The notes beneath the pieces are model-generated. The model did not search any database. It had not been told where the DNA came from and saw only the letters and a list, made by a program, of their open reading frames with translations. A DNA stretch of 39,854 nt from Kribbella antibiotica (GTDB lineage: Bacteria > Actinomycetota > Actinomycetes > Propionibacteriales > Kribbellaceae). The stretch lies in NCBI RefSeq assembly GCF_004349055.1, contig NZ_SMKX01000071.1, positions 1 through 39,854 of the forward strand, written 5' to 3'. Shown here piece after piece: positions 23,426 to 31,454 of this stretch. The position numbers and the translations under genes were made by a program. Numbering within the stretch: the stretch's first letter is position 1; each line of letters opens with the position of its first letter.

Positions 23426-23680
23426 GTGATGGAGACCGAGGCGCTGGAGCACCTGGTCCGGGGCATCGTGGACAACCCGGACGACGTGAACGTCCGGGCC
23501 CGCACCCTGCGCCGCGGCCGGACGCTCGAGGTGCACGTGCACCCCGACGACATCGGCAAGGTGATCGGCCGTAACGGCCGGACCGCCACCGCGATCCGCA
23601 CGGTCGTCGGAGCGCTCAGCGCCGAGCAGTCGCTGCGCATCGACTTCGTCGACGAGGCGAACAAGCGGCCCCGCCGCTAG
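23426..23680 (+). CDS. khpA: KH-domain RNA-binding protein KhpA
   Basis: An 84-residue single-KH-domain protein with the RNA-binding loop VIGRNGRTATAIRTVV (GxxG = GRNG). It is the conserved companion of rpsP. In other bacteria it binds RNA, often with KhpB/Jag, and affects cell division and envelope growth. GTG at 23426 and ATG at 23429 are both possible starts, giving a one-residue difference. It is cotranscribed with rpsP and followed by a strong terminator, so the ribosomal operon ends here rather than running into rimM. Confidence 0.95.
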   Translation: MMETEALEHLVRGIVDNPDDVNVRARTLRRGRTLEVHVHPDDIGKVIGRNGRTATAIRTVVGALSAEQSLRIDFVDEANKRPRR

Positions 23681-23694
23681 AACTCAGTTCTCTG

Positions 23695-23729
23695 GTAAAG
23701 GCCGCGTCTCTCAGAGGCGCGGCCTTTAC
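23695..23729. terminator. Bidirectional terminator after khpA
   Basis: GTAAAGGCCGCG (23695-23706) and CGCGGCCTTTAC (23718-23729) form a perfect 12-bp stem whose loop adds a small CTCT/AGAG extension. It lies between convergent khpA and the aldehyde dehydrogenase gene. The A and T runs at the stem ends give it an intrinsic-terminator look in both directions. Confidence 0.8.
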
Positions 23730-23735
23730 GTCTGC

Positions 23736-25154
23736 TCAGGACTCCCAGGCGCTCATGACGTGCTTCAAGCGGGTGTAATCCTCGAGGCCGAAGACCGAGA
23801 GGTCCTTGCCGGTGCCGGACTGTTTGAAGCCGCCGTGCGGGAGTTCGGCCGGGAGCAGTTGGTGGCAGTTGATCCAGACGGTGCCGAAGTCGAGTTCGGC
23901 GGCCAGGCGGGTGGCGCGGCCGTGGTCGGTCGTCCAGACACTGGAAGCCAGAGCGAGGTCAACGCCGTTCGCCAGGCGGATCGCCTCGGCCTCGTCGGTG
24001 AACGGCTGCACGGTCAGCACCGGTCCGAAGATCTCACGCTGGACGACGTCATCGTCTTGTCGTGCTCCGGCGATCACGGTCGCGTCGAGGAAGTAGCCCG
24101 GGCCGCGGCCAGTTCCGCCGGCCACGATCTCGGTGTGATCCGGCAACCCGGTCAAGAACTCCTCGACCCGGCCTTTCTGGTCCGCGCTGTTCAGTGGGCC
24201 GAACGCGACATCCGGATCGTCCGGCGCCCCCGCCCGGCTGGCGCGCGCTGCGGCACTCAGCTCGGCGACAAACTCGTCGTACGCCGATTGTTCGACGAGG
24301 ACTCTGGTCGCGGCGGTGCAGTCCTGGCCGGCGTTGAAGAATCCGGTGAACGCGATCTGTTCGGCCGTCCGGCGTAGGTCGGTGTCGGCGAAGACGAGCG
24401 CTGGGGCCTTGCCGCCGAGTTCCAGGTGAACGTTCTTGAGCGTAGGGGCGGCCGCGGCCATCACCTCGGCGCCGGCACGCGTGCTGCCGGTGATCGCGAC
24501 CATGTCCGGGCGTCGGTGTGTGACCAGTAGCCGGCCGGTGTCCCGGTCGCCGCAGACCACGTTGAGCACGCCTGGTGGCAGGACTTCCTGCGCTAGTTCA
24601 GCCAGGCGGACTGTGCTCCAGGGGGTGGTGTCGGCTGGTTTCAGTACGACGGTGTTTCCGGCCGCGAGTGCCGGCGCGATTTTCCAGATCGCCATCATCA
24701 ACGGGTAGTTCCACGGGGTGATCTGGGCGATCACGCCGACCGGCTCCCGACGTAGCGATGAGGTGAAGCCGGCCTCGTATTCGGCCTGCGCGATCCCGTT
24801 GAGCACCCGGGCCGCGCCGGCGAAGAAGCGCAATTGGTCGACGCAGGGAAGGAGCTCGAGCTCCCGTGTCGCCGCTCGCGGTTTGCCTGTGTTGCGGACC
24901 TCGCACTCGATGAGCTCATCGGCGTGCTGCTCGACCAGGTCGGCCAGCGCGAGGATCGCCTGCTGTCGCTGGGCAGGCGTCGTACGGCGCCAGCTGTGGA
25001 AGGCCTCGTCAGCCGCTGCGACTGCCGCGTCCACCTCGGCTTGTCGCGAGCGAGGCGCCGTACCGAGTGGTTGGGCGGTTGCGGGATCGACGAATTCCAT
25101 CGAGTTGGCCGCGGGCGTGGGTTTGCCGCCGATGATGTTGCCGAGGACGGTCAC
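23736..25154 (-). CDS. Aldehyde dehydrogenase, probably 4-guanidinobutyraldehyde/aminobutyraldehyde type
   Basis: A 472-residue NAD(P)+-dependent aldehyde dehydrogenase. The fold motifs are clear: ITPWNYPLMMAIWKIAPALAAG, the general-base Glu in HLELGGKAP (about residue 247), the catalytic Cys in NAGQDCTAATRV (about 281), and EIFGPVLTV. The N-terminal IIGGKPTPAAN and HGGFKQSGTGKDLS match the aminobutyraldehyde dehydrogenase group. The GTG start overlaps the decarboxylase stop (GTGA), making it the last gene of the six-gene operon. Given the neighbours, the likely substrate is 4-guanidinobutyraldehyde, oxidised to 4-guanidinobutyrate (the KauB step). 4-Aminobutyraldehyde from putrescine is the main alternative. 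Confidence 0.9.
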   Translation of the reverse strand: MTVLGNIIGGKPTPAANSMEFVDPATAQPLGTAPRSRQAEVDAAVAAADEAFHSWRRTTPAQRQQAILALADLVEQHADELIECEVRNTGKPRAATRELELLPCVDQLRFFAGAARVLNGIAQAEYEAGFTSSLRREPVGVIAQITPWNYPLMMAIWKIAPALAAGNTVVLKPADTTPWSTVRLAELAQEVLPPGVLNVVCGDRDTGRLLVTHRRPDMVAITGSTRAGAEVMAAAAPTLKNVHLELGGKAPALVFADTDLRRTAEQIAFTGFFNAGQDCTAATRVLVEQSAYDEFVAELSAAARASRAGAPDDPDVAFGPLNSADQKGRVEEFLTGLPDHTEIVAGGTGRGPGYFLDATVIAGARQDDDVVQREIFGPVLTVQPFTDEAEAIRLANGVDLALASSVWTTDHGRATRLAAELDFGTVWINCHQLLPAELPHGGFKQSGTGKDLSVFGLEDYTRLKHVMSAWES

Positions 25155-26713
25155 GCGCGGCTCCCGCTGATGGTGAGTTGGATCAGGGTGGGGCGGTCGG
25201 TGGTGAGGGCCTCGGCGGCCAGGTCGCCCAGGGCGGCGGCCGACGTGGCTTCGATGCCGTGCGCACCGATCGCGCGGGCCATCGCGGGAAGGTCCGGTTG
25301 GTAGAGGTCGACGGCTTGCGGGGCGATACCGCGATCGACCATCTGCTCGCGGATCTCGGCGTACCCGCCGTTGTTGATGACGATGATGGGCAACGGCAGC
25401 CGAAGCTCGGTCGCGGTGACGAACTCCTGGATCGTGAACATCGCCGCGCCGTCGCCGAAGAGGCCGATCACCGGTCGTTCCGGCTGGGCGATCTTCGCGC
25501 CGATCGCGGCGGGGAGGCCGTAGCCGAGGGTCGCGTAGCCGGTCGGGTAGAGGAGGCGGTTGGCGGTTGTGAACGGCCAGAAATGGACCGTGCCGTAATA
25601 CGTGACCTGCGAGCTGTCACCCGCGATCACGGTGTCGGCGGGGAGCGCGCCGGCGAGGGATTCCTGGATCGCGGCCCACGGACCGGCATCCAGATCGGCG
25701 TCGGCGCGGATCGCTTTCTGCCACTCGGTGACGTGCGTGGTGTCGAAGCGTTTGGTGGTGAGCTGGAGTGCCTGCTGGGCGTCCCCGGTGATCGGGAGGT
25801 CGGCCTGCAGGTTCTTGTGGAGCTGCGCGGGATCGATGTCGATGCGGATCACCTTGGCTGCTTGCGGAACGCCGCCCCAGAGATCCGAGTCGCCGAGTTC
25901 GGTGCCCACAGCAACTACCAGGTCGGCCTCCGTGATCACTCGATGCGCCGCCGGGAGCCGGATCGACGCGCCGAGGGCGACCGGGTCGCGCTCGTCGATG
26001 ATCCCCTTGCCGTTCACCGTCGTCAGGACCGGTACGCCGTTCGCCGCCAGGGCGCGGATCTCCGCGGCTGCACCCCGCGCACCCCCACCCGCGATGATCA
26101 GCGGGCGCCGCGCCTGAGCGAACGCCGCCGCGATCTCCGCGGAGTCGACCTGAACTACCTCGAACGTTTGGGCAGCGGCGGCTGGGCGCCGTACCCACTC
26201 ACCCTCCAGCACGTCGACCGGCACCTCCAGGTGCACCGGCCGCGGCCGCCGGCTGGTGAAGCCGGCGAAGATCTCGGCGATCACCTCCGGCAGTTCGTCC
26301 GCACTCTCCACCCGGATGCTCCGGTCGCAGACTGCATCCAGCGCACCCTGCTGGTTCTTCAGCTCATGCAGCCAGCCGACGTCCTTACCCACCGTCCCAC
26401 GCGGCGGCCCGGGCGAGATCGCGAGCGTCGGCACCGAATCGGCGTACGAGGTTGCGAGAGCAGTGATCGCGTTGGTGATCCCTGGTCCCGAAGTGGTGAT
26501 CAGCACGCCTGGCCCGCCCGTCACCCGCGCGTACCCGTCCGCGGCGTACCCGGCACCTTGCTCGTGCCGCGTCACCACATGCCGGATCCCCGACGACGGC
26601 AGATACCGGTAGATCTCCAGGTTGTGCGTCCCCGGAATCCCGAACACGTGCCGCACACCCTGCGCCACCAGGCTGTCCACGACGGCCGCGCCGCCTGTCA
26701 CCGCCTCAGCCAT
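25151..26713 (-). CDS. ThDP-dependent decarboxylase, probable 2-ketoarginine decarboxylase
   Basis: A 520-residue enzyme with the three acetolactate synthase-type domains: Pyr domain with FGIPGTHNLEIYR and the cofactor-activating Glu in TRHEQGAGYAADGYAR, central domain with PLIIAGGGARGA, and PP domain with the ThDP/Mg motif LFGDGAAMFTIQEFVTATE ... NNGGY. The cluster context (amino-acid transporter, ureohydrolase, guanidino/aminobutyraldehyde dehydrogenase) suggests the AruI-like reaction: 5-guanidino-2-oxopentanoate to 4-guanidinobutyraldehyde and CO2. I chose ATG at 26713 (MAEAVTGG), overlapping the ureohydrolase gene by 8 nt. Family is secure. The substrate is inferred from neighbours, and acetolactate synthase or another 2-oxoacid decarboxylase cannot be excluded from sequence. 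Confidence 0.85.
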   Translation of the reverse strand: MAEAVTGGAAVVDSLVAQGVRHVFGIPGTHNLEIYRYLPSSGIRHVVTRHEQGAGYAADGYARVTGGPGVLITTSGPGITNAITALATSYADSVPTLAISPGPPRGTVGKDVGWLHELKNQQGALDAVCDRSIRVESADELPEVIAEIFAGFTSRRPRPVHLEVPVDVLEGEWVRRPAAAAQTFEVVQVDSAEIAAAFAQARRPLIIAGGGARGAAAEIRALAANGVPVLTTVNGKGIIDERDPVALGASIRLPAAHRVITEADLVVAVGTELGDSDLWGGVPQAAKVIRIDIDPAQLHKNLQADLPITGDAQQALQLTTKRFDTTHVTEWQKAIRADADLDAGPWAAIQESLAGALPADTVIAGDSSQVTYYGTVHFWPFTTANRLLYPTGYATLGYGLPAAIGAKIAQPERPVIGLFGDGAAMFTIQEFVTATELRLPLPIIVINNGGYAEIREQMVDRGIAPQAVDLYQPDLPAMARAIGAHGIEATSAAALGDLAAEALTTDRPTLIQLTISGSRA

Positions 26714-27653
26714 GAGTCCGCGGTGCCATCGCACTGATCAACTCGTACGCCGCATGCGCAGCCGCGATGCCAGTCACCTCAGCGTGGTCATACGCAGGCG
26801 CCACCTCCACGATGTCCGCCCCGATTAGATTGAGCTCGCCAAAAGCCCGCAGCATCTGCAACAACTCCCGGCTGGTGATCCCGCCCGCCTCCGGCGTCCC
26901 CGTCCCCGGCGCGAACGCAGGGTCCAGTACGTCGATATCCAGCGACACGTACGTCGGCCGATCACCGACCCGGGCCTTGATCCGCTCCACCGCCCCGCGC
27001 CACCCGTGATCGTCGAACTGATGCGCGCCGATCACCTGGAACCCGAGCACCTGGTCGTCGGTCAGGTCCTCCCGCGAATACAGCGAGCCCCGGATCCCAA
27101 CGTGCAGCGACCCGGTCTGATCGATCAAACCCTCCTCGGAGGCCCGGCGGAACGGCGTACCGTGCGTGATCGGTGCACCGAAGTACGTGTCCCACGTGTC
27201 CAGATGCGCGTCGAAGTGAACGACCGCGATCGGCCCGTGCGCCTCGTGCATGACCCGCAGCAACGGCAGCGCGATGGTGTGATCACCACCGATCGTCAAC
27301 GGCTTCGCACCGAACCCGACCACCTCGCGAACACCGGCGTCGATCTGCTGCACCGCTTCGAGAATGTCGAAGGGGTTGCAGGCGATGTCACCAGCATCGA
27401 CCACCTGCTGCGATGCGAACGGTTCCACGTCCTGCACCGGGTTATAAGGACGCAACAGCTTCGACGACGCCCGGATGTGCCCGGGCCCGAAGCGCGCGCC
27501 GGGGCGGTAGCTGACACCGGAATCGAACGGTACACCGATCACCGCGACATCGGCACGAGCCACCTCGTCGATCCGCGGCAACCGCGCGAACGTGGGCGGG
27601 CCGCCGTACCGGGGGATCTTGGTTGCGTCGACTGGGCCTTGATACGTGGTCAT
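26706..27653 (-). CDS. Ureohydrolase, probable guanidinobutyrase (agmatinase family)
   Basis: A manganese enzyme of the arginase/agmatinase superfamily, about 315 residues. The binuclear Mn ligands are visible: TIGGDHT (about residue 119), HFDAHLDTWD (about 141-145), and SLDIDVLDPAFAPGTGTPE (about 233). The SYRPGARFGPGHIR segment is typical of agmatinase and guanidinobutyrase. It releases urea from a guanidino compound. In this operon the likeliest substrate is 4-guanidinobutyrate, giving GABA; agmatine is the alternative. I chose ATG at 27653 (MTTYQGPVD), one base after the ATPase stop, rather than the 30-codon-longer frame that would overlap the transporter gene. Confidence 0.9.
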   Translation of the reverse strand: MTTYQGPVDATKIPRYGGPPTFARLPRIDEVARADVAVIGVPFDSGVSYRPGARFGPGHIRASSKLLRPYNPVQDVEPFASQQVVDAGDIACNPFDILEAVQQIDAGVREVVGFGAKPLTIGGDHTIALPLLRVMHEAHGPIAVVHFDAHLDTWDTYFGAPITHGTPFRRASEEGLIDQTGSLHVGIRGSLYSREDLTDDQVLGFQVIGAHQFDDHGWRGAVERIKARVGDRPTYVSLDIDVLDPAFAPGTGTPEAGGITSRELLQMLRAFGELNLIGADIVEVAPAYDHAEVTGIAAAHAAYELISAMAPRTHG

Positions 27654-27654
27654 C

Positions 27655-28410
27655 TCAGAGCACTTTCTGCAGGAAGGTCCGGGTCCGGGCGTGACTGGGA
27701 TTCGTGAGCACCTGCTGGGGCGGGCCGGCTTCGACGACGACACCGGCGTCCATGAAGACGACCCGGTGGCAGACCTCCCGGGCGAAACCGATCTCGTGCG
27801 TGACCACGATCATGGTCATCCCCTCGGCGGCCAGGCCCTTCATCACCTCAAGGACCTCGCCGACCAGCTCAGGGTCGAGCGCCGATGTCGGTTCGTCGAA
27901 CAGCATCAGCGTCGGCCGCATCGCCAGCGCTCGCGCGATCGCCACCCGCTGCTGCTGGCCGCCGGACAACTGCGCCGGGTACGCCGCTGCCTTGTCCGCA
28001 AGGCCGACGCGATCGAGCAGATCGAGCGCCTGCTGCTTTGCCGCCGCACGCGTCTCGCGCTTGACGAAGAGCGGCGCCTCCATCACGTTCTCGACGGCGG
28101 TGCGGTGCGGGAACAGGTTGAAGCGCTGGAACACCATGCCCACATGCCTGCGCGCTGCAGCGGTTTCCCGCGGCCGGAGCTCATACTTCCGGCCGTTCTG
28201 ACGCCGGTAGCCGACCAGTTCGCCGTTCACACTGATCTCGCCGCCGTCGATCCGCTCAAGGTGGTTGATACAGCGCAGGAAGGTGCTCTTGCCCGATCCG
28301 GACGGTCCCAGCAGCGACACGACCTCGCCGGCGTCGACCGTCAGATCAATGCCCTTCAGTACCTCGACCGCACCGAACGACTTCCGCACGTTGATCGCCT
28401 CGACCATCAT
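27655..28410 (-). CDS. Polar amino-acid ABC transporter ATP-binding protein
   Basis: A 251-residue GlnQ/HisP-type ATPase. Walker A GPSGSGKST lies near residue 38, followed by the Q-loop region VFQRFNLFPH, the signature LSGGQQQRVAIARAL, Walker B LMLFDEPTSALDPE and the switch His in VVTHE. It energises uptake of a polar, probably basic amino acid. I chose ATG at 28410, forming ATGA with the permease stop; a second ATG follows at 28407. The long upstream frame lies inside the permease gene and is not used. Confidence 0.95.
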   Translation of the reverse strand: MMVEAINVRKSFGAVEVLKGIDLTVDAGEVVSLLGPSGSGKSTFLRCINHLERIDGGEISVNGELVGYRRQNGRKYELRPRETAAARRHVGMVFQRFNLFPHRTAVENVMEAPLFVKRETRAAAKQQALDLLDRVGLADKAAAYPAQLSGGQQQRVAIARALAMRPTLMLFDEPTSALDPELVGEVLEVMKGLAAEGMTMIVVTHEIGFAREVCHRVVFMDAGVVVEAGPPQQVLTNPSHARTRTFLQKVL

Positions 28411-29246
28411 CGGCGCACTCCACGGCTCATGCGGTTCTCCAACCGATTCTGGATGACGGTCAGGATCGTGGTCAGCACCAGGTACCAGAGGCTTGCGACG
28501 ATCAGCAGCGGGATCTGCTGGAAGTTGCGCCCGTAGATCAGTTGCGCGGTCGTGGTGAGCTCGGGCAGGCCGATCACCAGCACCAGCGAGGTGAGCTTGA
28601 GCATCGAGATCGTCTGGTTGGCTGTCGGTGGTACGATCAGCCGGGCCGCCTGCGGCAGAATCACGCGCCGGTAGGTGATCCACGGGCTCATGCTGAGCGC
28701 CTCGGCCGCTTCGCGCTGACCGGAGTCGACCGATCCGATGCCGGCCCGGACGATCTCGGCCATGTACGCCGCCTCGTTCAGTCCGAGCCCGAGAATCGCG
28801 GCCGTGAACTGGGTGATCACGGTGTTCGTCGGCCAGCTGATCAGGTCGGGTCCGCCGAACGGCAGGCCGATGCTGAGCTGCGGTACGACCGTGCCGAGGA
28901 AGAACCAGAACAGCAGTTGCACGAGGATCGGCGTACCACGGAAGAGCCAGACGTAGCCGCCGGCAACAGAACGCAGTACCGGATTCTCGGACAGGCGCAT
29001 CACGGCGAGGATCGTGCCGAGGACGGCACCGACGAGCATCGCGATCACGGTCAGCTGCAGAGTCTTGACCAGGCCGAGCATGATCGACTTCTCGAACAGA
29101 TAGCCGACCACGAGATCGAGCCGCAGTTTGGGGGCGGTGGCAACGAAGTGGATGAAGACGACCAGCAGGAAGACGATCACGGCGGCCGCGACCCAGCGGC
29201 CCGGATGCCGGAGCCGGACGATCGGCTCGTCAGCGGTGCTCATCAT
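28407..29246 (-). CDS. Polar amino-acid ABC transporter permease
   Basis: A HisM/GlnP-type permease of about 279 residues. It has a first hydrophobic helix (WVAAAVIVFLLVVFIHFV), a second at the start of the permease domain (GLVKTLQLTVIAMLVGAVLG), and the conserved FRGTPILVQLLFWFF and EAAEALSMSPWITYRRVILPQA coupling loop. Only one permease gene is present, so the transporter is probably a homodimer of this subunit. ATG at 29246 overlaps the binding-protein stop (TGATG). Confidence 0.94.
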   Translation of the reverse strand: MMSTADEPIVRLRHPGRWVAAAVIVFLLVVFIHFVATAPKLRLDLVVGYLFEKSIMLGLVKTLQLTVIAMLVGAVLGTILAVMRLSENPVLRSVAGGYVWLFRGTPILVQLLFWFFLGTVVPQLSIGLPFGGPDLISWPTNTVITQFTAAILGLGLNEAAYMAEIVRAGIGSVDSGQREAAEALSMSPWITYRRVILPQAARLIVPPTANQTISMLKLTSLVLVIGLPELTTTAQLIYGRNFQQIPLLIVASLWYLVLTTILTVIQNRLENRMSRGVRR

Positions 29247-30118
29247 CACGTGCCCTGGTTGAGGGGTGCGTCTTTGAGCGCCTGATCGGTGAGATTCCAC
29301 TTCGCCAGCAACGCGTCGTACGTGCCACTTTCGATGACCTTCTTCAACGCGGCCTGGACGGCGTCGCGCAGCTTCGGGTTGTTCTTCGGGATCGGGATGC
29401 CGACGGGCAGCGTGCCGAACGGCTTACTCGCGATCTCGAAGGCATCCGGTGACTGTTTGACGTTGTAGGCCAGCGTCAGGTCAAGCGCCAGGACGGCGTC
29501 CGCGCGGCCGGACTGCAGCGCCTGGACCGCGCTCGCCTGGTCGGGGAACGGCAGCTTGGTCAGCTTGCATTCCTTGGCGATGTCGTCGGCGGTCAGGTCA
29601 CCGGTTGCGCTCTTCTCGACAGCGACCTTGCGGCCGCACAAGTCCTGTTTCTGTTTCAGTCCCTCTTTGTTGCCCTTGACAACCATGAAGGTGACGCCGG
29701 AGTTCAGGTAGTCGACGAAGTCCACCGTCTCCTGACGCGCTTTCTTGTCGATCATGCTGGTCAGCGCCAGGTCGTACCGGTTGGCGTTGAGGCCGCCGAT
29801 GATGCCGTCGAAGTTGGTGTTCTGGAACTCGAACGGGACGCCGAGCACCTGCCCGAGCGCCGCGCCCAGGTCCGCGTCGAAGCCGAGCACAGTTTTGTTG
29901 TCCTCAGCAAAGAATTCCATCGGCGGGAAGCTCACTCCGGAGGCGACGCGGACCTTGCCGGCCGTTTTGATCGCGTCGGGCAGGAGCGCGGCCGCGGCGT
30001 CGTCCCTGGCCAGTGCGGTGGTCGTGGCGCCGCCTCCGGCCGGGGATTCGACCGCGTCAGGCGCCGCGCACGACACAAGGGTCAGTGCGGTGACGAGGGC
30101 GAGAAGTGGAATCCGCAT
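29246..30118 (-). CDS. Amino-acid-binding lipoprotein
   Basis: A solute-binding protein of family 3, 290 residues, with an N-terminal signal and lipobox ending LVSC. Typical motifs are KVRVASGVSFPPMEF, GFDADLGAALGQVLG, DGIIGGLNANRYDLALTSM and DFVDYLNSGVTFMV. It delivers a polar amino acid to the permease. From the catabolic genes behind it the ligand is likely arginine or a related guanidino compound. It is the first gene of the six-gene minus-strand operon and has a good GGGAGA ribosome binding site. The XRE-cupin regulator diverges from it across 153 bp. Confidence 0.93.
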   Translation of the reverse strand: MRIPLLALVTALTLVSCAAPDAVESPAGGGATTTALARDDAAAALLPDAIKTAGKVRVASGVSFPPMEFFAEDNKTVLGFDADLGAALGQVLGVPFEFQNTNFDGIIGGLNANRYDLALTSMIDKKARQETVDFVDYLNSGVTFMVVKGNKEGLKQKQDLCGRKVAVEKSATGDLTADDIAKECKLTKLPFPDQASAVQALQSGRADAVLALDLTLAYNVKQSPDAFEIASKPFGTLPVGIPIPKNNPKLRDAVQAALKKVIESGTYDALLAKWNLTDQALKDAPLNQGT

Positions 30119-30148
30119 GGTGGGTTCTCCCGGACGGTCGGGGCCGAT

Positions 30149-30185
30149 TGTTTCGAGGATGTTTCATCACAGGCAACAAAGGTTG
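30149..30185. promoter_or_regulatory. Repeat-bearing divergent promoter region of the arginine-type operon
   Basis: The 153-bp gap holds TTGTT (30149-30153) and AACAA (30175-30179) as inverted arms, a repeated TGTTTC, and a small CAAC-AAAG-GTTG inverted repeat (30174-30185). It is AT-richer than its surroundings. It is the most likely binding site of the adjacent XRE-cupin regulator. Confidence 0.35.
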
Positions 30186-30271
30186 TCGTATGAGCATCAG
30201 GGCGGGCATGATTGGGTGTCAAGGACTTACCGCAGTGATCTTGTGGCTCCGCCTGATAGGAAGGACTTTCG

Positions 30272-30859
30272 ATGCGTCCGTTACCGGTATCGCCGTCGAA
30301 CAACGAAGTCCGGATCGGCTCCCGGCTACGGGCGGCCCGGCAGGCGCACGGCTACACGCTCGACCAGCTCGCCTCGGCCGCCGGACTGACCAAGGGCTTC
30401 CTCAGCCGGGTCGAGCGCGACGAGACTTCGCTCAGCGTCGCCTCGCTGATCACCTTGTGTGAGGTGATGAGCCTGGACGTCGGCTCGCTGTTCACGGTGC
30501 CGGACGTCGCACTGGTACGGCGTGATGGCGCCCCGGCGATCAACTTGGGTGGTTCCGGGGTCGACGAGCGGCTGATGACCCCGCGTGGGCAGTCCCGGGT
30601 CCAGATGGTGCACACCGACGCCGAGCCGGGCGGGACCGGCGGATCGGACTTCTACACGATCAACTGTGAGTACGAAGTGGTGTACGTGATCGCCGGGAGC
30701 ATCGAGATGCTGTTCACCGATCGCCGGGTCCAGTTGGCGGCCGGTGATGCGCTCACGTTCCCGGGTGGGGAGCCGCACACCTGGGTCAACTCCAGCCCGA
30801 CCGAGCCCGCCGAGCTGATCTGGGTGCTTACCCCTGCGCCCTGGAGCGGGAGCGCCTGA
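30272..30859 (+). CDS. XRE-family regulator with C-terminal cupin (PuuR-like)
   Basis: A 195-residue regulator. The helix-turn-helix is at about residues 15-68 (RIGSRLRAARQAHGYTLDQL, LTKGFLSRVERDETSLSVASL). The cupin sensor domain is at about 110-190, containing YEVVYVIAGSIEML, LAAGDALTFPGGEPHTWVN. This layout matches PuuR and related regulators of polyamine and amino-acid use, where the cupin binds the effector. AGGAAGG gives a strong ribosome binding site for ATG at 30272. It diverges from the transporter/catabolic operon, which it probably represses until substrate is present. The effector is not readable. Confidence 0.9.
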   Translation: MRPLPVSPSNNEVRIGSRLRAARQAHGYTLDQLASAAGLTKGFLSRVERDETSLSVASLITLCEVMSLDVGSLFTVPDVALVRRDGAPAINLGGSGVDERLMTPRGQSRVQMVHTDAEPGGTGGSDFYTINCEYEVVYVIAGSIEMLFTDRRVQLAAGDALTFPGGEPHTWVNSSPTEPAELIWVLTPAPWSGSA

Positions 30860-30899
30860 GACACTGTGCTGTTGTGTCATGGCGTTGAGAGGAACTGCG

Positions 30900-31454
30900 G
30901 TGCTGGTGATTGTCGGCCGAATCGGCCGGGCGCACGGGATCAAGGGCGATATCGGCATGATCGTCCGGACGGATGATCCGGACCTGCGCTTCGCTGCGGG
31001 TGCCGAACTCGTGACGGTCGCCGAGCCGCCCCGGACGCTCACCGTGGAGTCCAGCCGGTGGCACAGCGGGCGGTTGCTGGTGAAGTTCGTCGAGTCGCCG
31101 GACCGGACTGCTGCGGAGAATCTGCGCAACCTGGAGGTCCAGGCGGAGATCGGCGAGAACGAGCGGCCTGAGGACCCCGAGGAGTACTACGACCGCGAGC
31201 TGATCGGTCTGAAGGTCCGCACCACTACTGGCGAAGAGGCCGGTGAGGTGATCGACGTGATCCACCTGCCCTCGCAGGATCTGCTGGAGGTGCGCCGGCC
31301 GGCCGGCAACGCCGTACTGGTGCCGTTGGTCGAGGAGCTGGTTCCTCAGATCGACCTGGATGCCGGCTATGTGACGGTGGCAGACCGCCCGGGTCTGCTC
31401 GACCCTGACGGCGCCGAGGTGGTTCCGGCAGAGCCTGGGGACACGGCCCGATGA
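30900..31454 (+). CDS. rimM: 16S rRNA processing protein RimM
   Basis: A ribosome maturation factor for the 30S head. It has the N-terminal RimM beta barrel (IVGRIGRAHGIKGDIGMIVRTD) and the C-terminal PRC barrel (YYDRELIGLKVRTTTGEEAG, VLVPLVEELVPQIDL). I chose GTG at 30900, 6 nt after GAGAGGA, over the ATG at 30879, which lies upstream of that ribosome binding site. The stop overlaps the trmD start as ATGA. It begins only 40 nt after the XRE-cupin gene on the same strand, so it may partly depend on that gene's transcription. Confidence 0.96.
   Translation: MLVIVGRIGRAHGIKGDIGMIVRTDDPDLRFAAGAELVTVAEPPRTLTVESSRWHSGRLLVKFVESPDRTAAENLRNLEVQAEIGENERPEDPEEYYDRELIGLKVRTTTGEEAGEVIDVIHLPSQDLLEVRRPAGNAVLVPLVEELVPQIDLDAGYVTVADRPGLLDPDGAEVVPAEPGDTAR

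Noticed and set aside
25178..26737. 519-codon plus-strand ORF opposite the decarboxylase
   Set aside because: Antisense shadow of a complete ThDP enzyme.
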